From: Flavobacterium sp. KACC 22763
GTDB lineage: Bacteria > Bacteroidota > Bacteroidia > Flavobacteriales > Flavobacteriaceae
Assembly: GCF_028736155.1 (NCBI RefSeq)
Contig: NZ_CP117879.1
Coordinates: 2,356,001 to 2,420,000 of the forward strand
Length of the DNA stretch: 64,000 nt
Direction of reading: 5' to 3'
How positions within the stretch are numbered: the stretch's first letter is position 1; each line of letters opens with the position of its first letter. The translations under genes and the position numbers were made by a program. The notes beneath the pieces are model-generated. The model was not told the DNA's origin. It was given only the letters and a program-made list of their open reading frames with translations, and did not search any database. This document shows positions 34,470-41,770 of this stretch, piece after piece.

Positions 34470-34850
34470 ATGAAGACAACAAAAATTATTTTTTGGACTA
34501 CTACTATTCTTATTTTTTTATTTGAAGGTGTTATGCCAGCTTTAACTTCACAGACCGAATTAGCCAAAGAAGGAATCAGACACCTTGGTTATCCAGAATA
34601 TTTCGGAAATGCATTAGTCGTGTTTAAAATTCTTGGAGTTTTAGCTTTAATTATTCCGCAAGTTCCTGGAAAAATCAAAGAATGGGCTTATGCCGGATTT
34701 GCATTCGATTTCATTTTTGCATCCATAAGCCACTTTGCAGTTGACGGAATCGGTTTTCAAGGCTTCTTTCCATTAATCATTTTAGCTATATTAATTATTT
34801 CGTATGTAACATATCATAAAATACAGCGTTATAAAAACATAGCACTCTAA
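34470..34850 (+). CDS. DoxX-like membrane protein
   Basis: The 126-aa protein has four predicted spans (first IIFWTTTILIFLFEGVMPAL). The segment GIRHLGYPEYFGNALVVFKI is characteristic of DoxX_2/DoxX-like family proteins. Function is unknown in this family. It probably starts a short operon: the 70-aa gene begins 13 bases after its stop. A -7 element lies about 40 bases upstream. Confidence 0.85.
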   Translation: MKTTKIIFWTTTILIFLFEGVMPALTSQTELAKEGIRHLGYPEYFGNALVVFKILGVLALIIPQVPGKIKEWAYAGFAFDFIFASISHFAVDGIGFQGFFPLIILAILIISYVTYHKIQRYKNIAL

Positions 34851-34863
34851 AAATCAAAACTTT

Positions 34864-35076
34864 ATGATTATTGAAGTTTTTAAAACAAATGTTCAGGAAG
34901 AATCTCAATGTCAAGTTATCATTGAGAAGCTTCTTGAGCATTTTCCAAACAGCTCGATCAACTTCGATTTAGAAGATTGCGACAAAATCCTCCGTATTCA
35001 TGCGCCTACCATTTCGAATACAAAAATTATTGCCATTTTAAATTCGCACGGTTACTTCTGCGAAGCGCTTCCTTAA
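34864..35076 (+). CDS. Small HMA-like fold protein (70 aa), function unknown
   Basis: The pattern beta-alpha-beta-beta-alpha-beta (MIIEVFKTNV, IIEKLLEHFP, SINFDLEDCDKILRIHAP, TKIIAILNSHGYFCEALP) resembles a heavy-metal-associated ferredoxin-like domain, but the metal-binding CxxC of the first loop is absent (EESQCQV has one Cys). Small proteins of this kind are common in Bacteroidota. It follows the DoxX-like gene by 13 bases, so co-expression is likely. Confidence 0.65.
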   Translation: MIIEVFKTNVQEESQCQVIIEKLLEHFPNSSINFDLEDCDKILRIHAPTISNTKIIAILNSHGYFCEALP

Positions 35077-35254
35077 AAATTAACACTCCACAAATACCTG
35101 ACTTATAGCTTTTTAATATTTTTTATTGTATATTTGAAGGAGTATCATTTCCCCTAATTCTATAAAATTAATTTCGCCAGATAATGTACTGAGGTTTTCT
35201 TTAACCAATCGGTAAAGATTTACTGTCGAGTTTTCAATTTTTAAAATTAAAAAA

Positions 35255-35764
35255 ATGAAGAGCGCTATTCAAAATACCATACTGGAAACCTACAGTAAAT
35301 TAGGCGACTTAATTTCCTCTTTTTCAAAAGAAGAAATCAATATTGTCCCGTTTGAAGGAAGCTGGACTGCCGGACAAACTGCACAGCATATTATTTTAGC
35401 TTGCTCAGGTCTTACCGCACTGTTTGCTGGAAAAACCGAAAAAACAATCAGAGAGCCCGACGAAAATATAAAAGGACTCGACTCCATCTTTTTAGATTAC
35501 AATACCAAATACCAATCACCCGAAAACATAAAACCTCCTGCTATTGAGTATGAAAAAGGCACTTTGCTGGCTTCTGTAAAAAAAATCCAAAATGATTTAT
35601 ATGAAGCGGCAGAAACTTACGATTTAACGCTTACTTGTCTGGATGCTAAAATACCTGGATTTGAAAATTTCACGATTTACGAATGGCTTCATTTTGCCAT
35701 TATACATACTCAGAGACATACGCACCAGTTAAAAACGATTTACGAACACATCAAAAAACAATAA
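35255..35764 (+). CDS. DinB-family protein
   Basis: The 169-aa four-helix-bundle protein has the DinB/YfiT pattern: W-x-A-x-x-x-x-HI in GSWTAGQTAQHIILACSG and the closing FAIIHTQRHTHQL, with His residues placed to bind a divalent metal. DinB-like proteins are metal-dependent; some are thiol transferases, most are uncharacterised. A -7 element TATATTTG lies at 35129-35136, 118 bases before the ATG. The next membrane-protein gene follows after 27 bases. Confidence 0.82.
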   Translation: MKSAIQNTILETYSKLGDLISSFSKEEINIVPFEGSWTAGQTAQHIILACSGLTALFAGKTEKTIREPDENIKGLDSIFLDYNTKYQSPENIKPPAIEYEKGTLLASVKKIQNDLYEAAETYDLTLTCLDAKIPGFENFTIYEWLHFAIIHTQRHTHQLKTIYEHIKKQ

Positions 35765-35791
35765 ATCAGTATTCAACTCAAAACTATTTTT

Positions 35792-36259
35792 ATGAGATCA
35801 AAAGTTAGAACCATTGTTTCATCTGGTTTAGTTGCAGGAACATTAGACATTACTGCCGCTATTTTGATTTATGCAGGAATACTTCATAAAACAACAGCCG
35901 AAAAAATTCTGCAGTCTATTGCTAGCGGAATTTTTAAAAAAGAAGCATATACGGGCGGAGCAGAAATGACTTTTGCGGGTTTGGGACTTCATTTCTTAAT
36001 TGCTTTTATTTTTGCTTGGTTTTATTTTAAAATTTTTCCCTACATCCCTTTTTTTAAAATAAACACTTTACTCTCGGGAGTATCCTATGGTTTCTTTATC
36101 TGGATTATAATGAATCTTGTAGTTCTGCCGATTGTATTTCCTGTCCTGCCCGAAAAAAAACTAGATTTTCCGCTTTTGCTTTCCATATTGATTGTAATCT
36201 GCTGTGTCGGAATTCCGATAGCTTTTATAACACGGAAATATTACGCAAAATGGTACTGA
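35792..36259 (+). CDS. Four-span inner-membrane protein (YagU/DUF1440-like)
   Basis: The 155-aa protein has four hydrophobic segments. The first carries SSGLVAGTLDITAAILIYAG and is followed by SIASGIFKKEAYTGGAEMTF, a combination seen in YagU/DUF1440-type proteins. The function in the family is poorly known. It directly follows the DinB gene and may be in one transcript with it. I am fairly sure of the membrane topology, less sure of the family. Confidence 0.65.
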   Translation: MRSKVRTIVSSGLVAGTLDITAAILIYAGILHKTTAEKILQSIASGIFKKEAYTGGAEMTFAGLGLHFLIAFIFAWFYFKIFPYIPFFKINTLLSGVSYGFFIWIIMNLVVLPIVFPVLPEKKLDFPLLLSILIVICCVGIPIAFITRKYYAKWY

Positions 36260-36262
36260 GAA

Positions 36263-36352
36263 TAAAGGTTCAAAGTGACAAAGTAACAAAGTGACAAAGG
36301 TTTTAATTAGAATACTTTGAACCTTTGCTTCTTTGAACCTTTGAACCTCAAA
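36263..36352. repeat. Imperfect inverted repeat (GGTTCAAAG / CTTTGAACC)
   Basis: GGTTCAAAGTGACAAAG and several CTTTGAACCTTTG units form a long imperfect hairpin just after the membrane-protein stop; it may work as a terminator. The following ~150 bases (36353-36502) show no gene. Confidence 0.55.
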
Positions 36353-36502
36353 AAAACTAGACTACACGCCCCTTTCATTATTACTTAACAGCCTTACAGA
36401 ATTGCCATGTTTATGCTTTTGAGTTAATTTTTTAGTGGATTGAATTAATCGTCGCTTTTATCTCAAAGTAATTTTAAATAAAATTTATTAGCATAATGAT
36501 AG

Positions 36503-36676
36503 GAAAGACATGGCTATGTCAATTATATGGTTTTCCTAATAGGAACTGCCATTTTTGACGGCCAACTATATATTTATTATGGCGCTGCCGAAGATAATAT
36601 TGCGGTAGCATCCTTGAACTTGAACGAGTTATTAACCGAGCTAAAAAAGAATTCTCATGAAAACAATATCAAATAA
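36503..36676 (+). pseudogene. C-terminal remnant of a GH130 glycoside phosphorylase
   Basis: After an in-frame TAG (36500-36502) the frame encodes 57 residues with no start codon at its beginning: ERHGYVNYMVFLIGTAIFDG, then QLYIYYGAAEDNIAVASLNL and a helical end, stopping at 36676. The GYV...VF..GTAIFDG...LYIYYGAA...IAVAS pattern is the hallmark end of GH130 mannoside phosphorylases. The body of the gene is missing. Its 3' end overlaps the start of the glycosyltransferase at 36657 by 20 bases in another frame, the coupling expected of a former two-gene operon. Confidence 0.75.
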
Positions 36677-38930
36677 ATCAAAAATAGTTTTTTTATCTAC
36701 TTTTCCGCCTACGCAATGTGGCATAGCAACTTATACGCAAGACACTATCAAAGGGATTACAGATGTTTATGGTAAATCTATAAAATGCGAAATATGCGAG
36801 CTGGTTACAGAACCCATTGAAGAGCAACCAACGCAAGCTTTTACTTTAAACACGAAAATTCGAGAAGAATATGCTAAAGTTGCCGAGGAAATTAATCAGG
36901 ATGAAACTGTAAAATTAGTTCACATCCAGCATGAATTTGGTTTGTTTTCAGGAAATTATGGAGATCATCTTTTAGATTTTCTAAATGTTATTAAAGCCCC
37001 TGTCACCTTTACTTTTCATAGCGTAATTCCAAATCCGAATGACGAATTGAGAACGTTTGTAAAACTGCTCTTAAGCTACAGCAATTCGGTTTTTGTAATG
37101 ACCAATAGATCTAAAGAAATTCTAACTAACGACTACGATATTAATGAAGAAATAATTACTTGCGTGCCTCATGGAACTCATATTGTGATATACGAAACTC
37201 CACAACAGGCAAAAGAAAAATTAAACATTGAAGATAGATTAGTGCTTTCTACTTTCGGTCTTTTGGGCGAAGGAAAAAATATAGAAACGGGCTTACAGGC
37301 TTTACCAAAAATTATCGAAAAAGCACCAAATGCTTTGTATATGATCATTGGTAAAACACATCCAAATTTAATAAGAGACGGCGTTGATGCGTATCGCGAC
37401 AAATTAGAAGGCATCGTCAAAGAATTAAACCTTCAGGACAATGTTCGTTTTATCAATAAATATCTAGATACCGATGAACTTTTAGAATATCTGAAAGCTA
37501 CAGATATTTATATGTTTACCTCAAAAGATCCAAATCAGGCAGTGAGCGGCACTTTTGCTTATGCCATGAGTTGCGCGTGTCCGATTGTGGCATCTAAAAT
37601 TCCGCATACTAGAGAAGTATTAACTCCAGATTCTGGAATTTTGTGTGATATTGGAGATTCTGATCAGTTTGCAGCGGCTGCAATCAAATTGATCGAAGAC
37701 GAAAATCTAAGACACGAAATGGGAATTAGTTCGTTTACCAAAATGAGAGCAACTTCATGGGAAAATGTTGGAATTACTCAAATGAATACCTATCAAAAAC
37801 TAATTAAAAATCCATCCGAAATTAAATATAGCTATCCTCCTATCCAATTAAAACATATCAAAAAACTAACAACCGAATTAGGAATTATTCAGTTCAGTAA
37901 AATTTCTATTCCAGATTTAGATTCAGGATATACTTTAGATGATAATGCGAGAGCTTTAATTGCGTTCTGTATGCATTATAAACTGACTCAGGACAAAGAT
38001 GATTTGGCATATATTTTAATCTATTTAGATTTCATTCAGCGTTGTCAAAAACCAAAAGGAGATTTTATCAACTATGTTGATCAAGAAAATCGCGAACATA
38101 TAGAACAAAACGCCGAAGTAAATTTAGAAGATTCTAATGCTAGAGCTATTTGGGCATTAGGAACTGTTGTTTCTATGTCTGATATTCTTCCAGAAGCGAT
38201 TACCAAAAAAGCGACAAGATGTTTATTGAACACCTTAAAATGGGCAGAAAATATTCAGTCGCCACGTTCAATTGGTTTTGCTACAAAAGGTTTGTATTTA
38301 TACCATTCAACCATTCCGAATTTGTATGTTGCGGCGATCATCAATAAATTGAATGCTAAACTTCTCGCAAATTATGAAGATACAGCAACAGAAGATTGGC
38401 AATGGTTTGAAAATTATCTGACTTATGGAAACAGCATTTTGCCAGAATCTATGCTTTACGCTTATTTAATTACCAATAAACCGGTTTACAAAAAAGTAGC
38501 ACTAGATTCCTTAGATTTCCTTATTTCTAAAACATTTAAAGAAGGAACTTTCAAAGCCATTTCAAATCAAAGCTGGCATCATAAAGGTTCAGAACCACAT
38601 GAATACGGCGAACAGCCTATTGATGTTACGTACACCATTCAAAGTTTAAACGCTTTTTACAATGCTTTTAAAACTCCAGAATACAAAAAGAAAATGAAAG
38701 CTGCCTTTAACTGGTTTTTAGGCAAAAATCATTTGAACCAAATTATGTACAATCCCGTAAGTGGCGGTGGTTATGACGGGCTTGAGAAACACAATGTAAA
38801 CTTGAATCAAGGCGCAGAATCTACTGTTTGCTATCTAACGGCAAGATTGCTAATGGAAAAATTAGCGATATCGCAATCAAGAGTAATCCCTTTAATGAAA
38901 TCACGAAGCGGCATTGCCATAAATTTATAA
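36657..38930 (+). CDS. GT4-type glycosyltransferase with C-terminal helical domain
   Basis: The 757-aa protein has two parts. Residues ~1-390 are a GT-B glycosyltransferase of the GT4 kind (FLSTFPPTQCGIATYTQDTI at the start; later a nucleotide-sugar site with FTSKDPNQAVSGTFAYAMSC and the usual acidic region). Residues ~395-757 are an all-helical domain with TLDDNARALIAF, DSNARAIWALG, and YNPVSGGGYDGLEKHNVNLN, which looks like an alpha/alpha-toroid carbohydrate-active fold. No signal peptide is present, so it works in the cytosol. The upstream GH130 remnant suggests a role in mannose-containing glycan or glycoside metabolism (inference). Confidence 0.8.
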   Translation: MKTISNKSKIVFLSTFPPTQCGIATYTQDTIKGITDVYGKSIKCEICELVTEPIEEQPTQAFTLNTKIREEYAKVAEEINQDETVKLVHIQHEFGLFSGNYGDHLLDFLNVIKAPVTFTFHSVIPNPNDELRTFVKLLLSYSNSVFVMTNRSKEILTNDYDINEEIITCVPHGTHIVIYETPQQAKEKLNIEDRLVLSTFGLLGEGKNIETGLQALPKIIEKAPNALYMIIGKTHPNLIRDGVDAYRDKLEGIVKELNLQDNVRFINKYLDTDELLEYLKATDIYMFTSKDPNQAVSGTFAYAMSCACPIVASKIPHTREVLTPDSGILCDIGDSDQFAAAAIKLIEDENLRHEMGISSFTKMRATSWENVGITQMNTYQKLIKNPSEIKYSYPPIQLKHIKKLTTELGIIQFSKISIPDLDSGYTLDDNARALIAFCMHYKLTQDKDDLAYILIYLDFIQRCQKPKGDFINYVDQENREHIEQNAEVNLEDSNARAIWALGTVVSMSDILPEAITKKATRCLLNTLKWAENIQSPRSIGFATKGLYLYHSTIPNLYVAAIINKLNAKLLANYEDTATEDWQWFENYLTYGNSILPESMLYAYLITNKPVYKKVALDSLDFLISKTFKEGTFKAISNQSWHHKGSEPHEYGEQPIDVTYTIQSLNAFYNAFKTPEYKKKMKAAFNWFLGKNHLNQIMYNPVSGGGYDGLEKHNVNLNQGAESTVCYLTARLLMEKLAISQSRVIPLMKSRSGIAINL

Positions 38931-38976
38931 GAAAAGAAACTGAAGCTAACCAAATACTTCACTTTTAAACCCTGAA

Positions 38977-39007
38977 AATCCCTTTCTCAATGAAAGGGAT
39001 TTTTTGT
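38977..39007 (+). terminator. Intrinsic terminator of the glycosyltransferase gene
   Basis: AATCCCTTTC and GAAAGGGATT form a 10-bp stem followed by TTTTTG, about 47 bases after the stop. Confidence 0.9.
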
Positions 39008-39193
39008 TTGCACCCCATAACGTCAACTTGTTTTAATTATTGTGAGTTTATGAAAATTATATAAGGCTAAAAAAAAGTTGTGTAATACATTTTAACAAGT
39101 ATAGAGCTAACTTTCCTATATAATTTAATGATTTGAAAAAACTGTTAAATAATTGATTTTCACTTTGCATCATTCACATTAAAAACAAAAATT

Positions 39194-39952
39194 TTGATTC
39201 TCGATATAAAAAATACATTCGCCGAAATTGGAGAAACCACCATATTCGCCAAAAGGTTTTTTAAGGAGGTTTTTATTCCTCCTTATGAGACCCGAGAGTT
39301 TCTGAAACAATGTTATGTTATCGGATATAAATCTCTGCCCTTGGTTGCAATAACAGGTTTTATTATGGGCTTGGTGCTTACGCTACAATCGCGTCCTACG
39401 TTGGTAAAATTTGGAGCAGAATCTTGGTTGCCAGGAATGGTCGCGCTTTCGCTGATTAGAGAAATTGCTCCTGTTATAACGGCTTTAATTTGCGCGGGAA
39501 AAATTTCCTCTGGAATTGGGGCCGAATTAGGATCTATGAAAGTAACCGAACAAATTGACGCCATGGAAGTTTCGGCTGTAAATCCATACAATTATTTGGT
39601 TGTGACTAGAGTTTTAGCCTGCACTTTGATGGTTCCTATTTTAGTCTTTTTTGCTGATGCCATTGGAATTATTGGCGGTTACGTGGGTATAAATATTCAT
39701 GGAGATGTCAATTTTTACAGGTTTTTAACCCAAATCGTTCAATCCTTAGAATATTTGGATCTGCTTCCAGCAACACTTAAAACTTTCTTTTTTGGATTTT
39801 TTATCGGAATCATTGGCTGTTATAAAGGTTTTAATGCTTCTAACGGAACAGAAAGCGTAGGACGAGCCGCAAATTCTGCAGTAGTTACAGCATCATTAAG
39901 CATTTTTATAATTGATATGGTCGCTGTTCAAATAACCGATTTATTCTTTTAA
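39194..39952 (+). CDS. MlaE-type ABC transporter permease (lipid transport)
   Basis: The 252-aa inner-membrane protein has the MlaE/YrbE pattern: about five spans with SRPTLVKFGAESWLPGMVAL and LIREIAPVITALICAGKISS, then GSMKVTEQIDAMEVSAVNPY, the conserved region that contacts the ATPase. No ATG precedes the conserved N-terminus, so the TTG at 39194 is taken as start. With the ATPase (one base later) and the MCE protein it forms an Mla-like system that moves phospholipids between the membranes to maintain outer-membrane asymmetry. Confidence 0.9.
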   Translation: MILDIKNTFAEIGETTIFAKRFFKEVFIPPYETREFLKQCYVIGYKSLPLVAITGFIMGLVLTLQSRPTLVKFGAESWLPGMVALSLIREIAPVITALICAGKISSGIGAELGSMKVTEQIDAMEVSAVNPYNYLVVTRVLACTLMVPILVFFADAIGIIGGYVGINIHGDVNFYRFLTQIVQSLEYLDLLPATLKTFFFGFFIGIIGCYKGFNASNGTESVGRAANSAVVTASLSIFIIDMVAVQITDLFF

Positions 39953-39953
39953 A

Positions 39954-40733
39954 ATGGAAAAGGAAAAATTACATAAAGAACCTAAAACAAAAGAAAAAGA
40001 TCAGACTCCGATTATCGAGATTAAAGATCTGCATAAAACTTTTGGTAAAGACAATGCTGTTTTAAAAGGCGTAAATCTCACTTTGAACAAAGGCGAAGAT
40101 TTAGTGGTTTTAGGACGTTCAGGATCGGGAAAATCGGTAACGATTAAATGTATAGTTGGATTGATCGAACCTGACAAAGGCGAAATTAAAGTTTTTGATG
40201 AAAACGTTTTGAATATATCCAAAAGCGAGCTGAATGAAATTAGAGTCCGAATTGGATTTTTGTTTCAAAGTGGAGCACTTTACGATTCGATGTCCGTTAG
40301 AGAAAATCTGGCTTTTACCTTGACCAAACACAAACGTGATTTGAGTAGTCAAGAAGTCGAAAATGAAGTAATGGAAGCGCTGGAAAATGTTGGTCTAGCA
40401 GATGCGATAGACAAAATGCCTTCTGAACTTTCGGGAGGAATGAAAAAAAGAATTGGTCTGGCGCGCACGCTAATTTTAAAACCAGAAATCATTTTGTACG
40501 ACGAACCTACAACGGGTTTGGACACGATAACATCCAGAGAAATTAGCGAATTGATTCTGGATATCAAGCACAAACAAAAAACCTCATCGATTATTATTAC
40601 CCACGATATGGCTTGCGCAAAATTGACGGCCGATCGAATTGTAGTTTTAAAAGATGGTGTAATTCATGCCGAAGGAACCTACGAAGAATTAGAAAAAGAC
40701 GAAGACGAATGGGTACGCTCATTCTTTGAATAA
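39954..40733 (+). CDS. MlaF-type ABC transporter ATPase
   Basis: In the 259-aa protein the Walker A motif GRSGSGKS is at residues 54-61, the Q-loop at Q105, the signature LSGGM at 159-163, Walker B ends D183-E184 and the switch His is in IIITHDMAC. The signature and the FDENVLN insert are typical of MlaF-like lipid-transport ATPases. It energises the permease at 39194, from which it is separated by one base. The MCE gene follows after ~130 bases containing AACTCAT-type tandem repeats. Confidence 0.93.
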   Translation: MEKEKLHKEPKTKEKDQTPIIEIKDLHKTFGKDNAVLKGVNLTLNKGEDLVVLGRSGSGKSVTIKCIVGLIEPDKGEIKVFDENVLNISKSELNEIRVRIGFLFQSGALYDSMSVRENLAFTLTKHKRDLSSQEVENEVMEALENVGLADAIDKMPSELSGGMKKRIGLARTLILKPEIILYDEPTTGLDTITSREISELILDIKHKQKTSSIIITHDMACAKLTADRIVVLKDGVIHAEGTYEELEKDEDEWVRSFFE

Positions 40734-40861
40734 ACGATTTGAGTTATGAGTCATTAGTTATGAGTTATACGCTGTAAACTCTAACAATAAAATATAATTA
40801 AACTCATAATCAACAATTAACCATAAACACATAACTCATAACTCTTAATTAATTAGAAATC

Positions 40862-41629
40862 ATGGAAAAGCAATCTGGATATACTTGGAAATTGGGAATG
40901 TTTGTAACGATAGGTTTACTGCTCTTTATTCTGGCTGTATATTTTATCGGAAAACAGCAAAACCTTTTCGGTTCAACCTTTCATATTACTTCTCAATTTA
41001 AAACAGTTAGCGGTTTAGAAGTCGGAAACAATGTTCGTTTTTCCGGAATTAATGTTGGAACTGTAGAACAAATTCAGCTAAAAAACGACTCAACTGTTGT
41101 TGTGGTTTTGGTAATGAAAGAAGATGTTCGAGAATTTATTAAAACCGATGCCACCGCTAGTATTGGTTCAGACGGTTTAATGGGCGACAAAGTACTGACT
41201 ATTACACCAGGAGCCAAATCCAATAAAATTATTGACGATAACGGACATATTGCCTCTGTTGACGGAATTGAAATGCAAGACATCATGAAAAGCGTGAAGA
41301 AAAGCGTTGACAATATTGGCGTAATTTCAGATGAAATAGCCATTTTCAGTCATAGCATGAACAACGGAAACGGCGCTCTAGCAAGATTGGTAAAAGATGA
41401 TAAAATGGCTAATAGCGTTTCGAATACACTTTCTAATCTAGAAACGGGAACAAAAGGGTTTAGTGAAAACATGGAAGCCGCAAAAAGCAATTTCCTATTC
41501 AGAGGCTACTTCAAGAAAAAAGAGAAAGAGAAAAAGGAGAAGCAAGAGGAAAGAAAAGAGAAGCAAGAGGAACAAAAGCAAGAAGAGCAAAAACAGGAAG
41601 AAGCTAAAAAAGCAGAAACTAAAAATTAA
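40862..41629 (+). CDS. MlaD-type MCE-domain protein with charged C-terminal tail
   Basis: The 255-aa protein has one N-terminal membrane anchor (about residues 12-30), then an MCE domain (TFHITSQFKTVSGLEVGNNV, VRFSGINVGTVEQI, SDGLMGDKVLTITPG). A helical region follows that in MlaD forms the hexamer channel. From about residue 214 the sequence becomes almost only Lys, Glu and Gln. This tail is unusual for MCE proteins and is probably disordered or a charged coil. The protein should bind lipid in the periplasm and pass it to or from the MlaE/MlaF complex. Confidence 0.9.
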   Translation: MEKQSGYTWKLGMFVTIGLLLFILAVYFIGKQQNLFGSTFHITSQFKTVSGLEVGNNVRFSGINVGTVEQIQLKNDSTVVVVLVMKEDVREFIKTDATASIGSDGLMGDKVLTITPGAKSNKIIDDNGHIASVDGIEMQDIMKSVKKSVDNIGVISDEIAIFSHSMNNGNGALARLVKDDKMANSVSNTLSNLETGTKGFSENMEAAKSNFLFRGYFKKKEKEKKEKQEERKEKQEEQKQEEQKQEEAKKAETKN

Positions 41630-41724
41630 ATTCCAAATTTTTAAAATGCCAAATTCCAATTCTAATTTTATGTCTTCCTGAGCGAAGTCAAAGGACAGGC
41701 ACGAAGAAAAATCCAAATCCAGCA

Positions 41725-41762
41725 TATCACAATTCACAATTCACAATTCACAATTCACAATT
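41725..41762. repeat. Tandem CACAATT units
   Basis: About five 7-base CACAATT units lie just before the AsmA-like gene. A half copy of the CTGAGCGAAGTC repeat is at 41679. The arrangement resembles 3990-4027. Confidence 0.75.
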
Positions 41763-41770
41763 AAAATTAT

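Noticed and set aside
36353..36502. Possible further GH130 coding sequence upstream of the remnant
   Set aside because: All frames carry stops and no GH130 motif could be recognised before residue ERHGYV.
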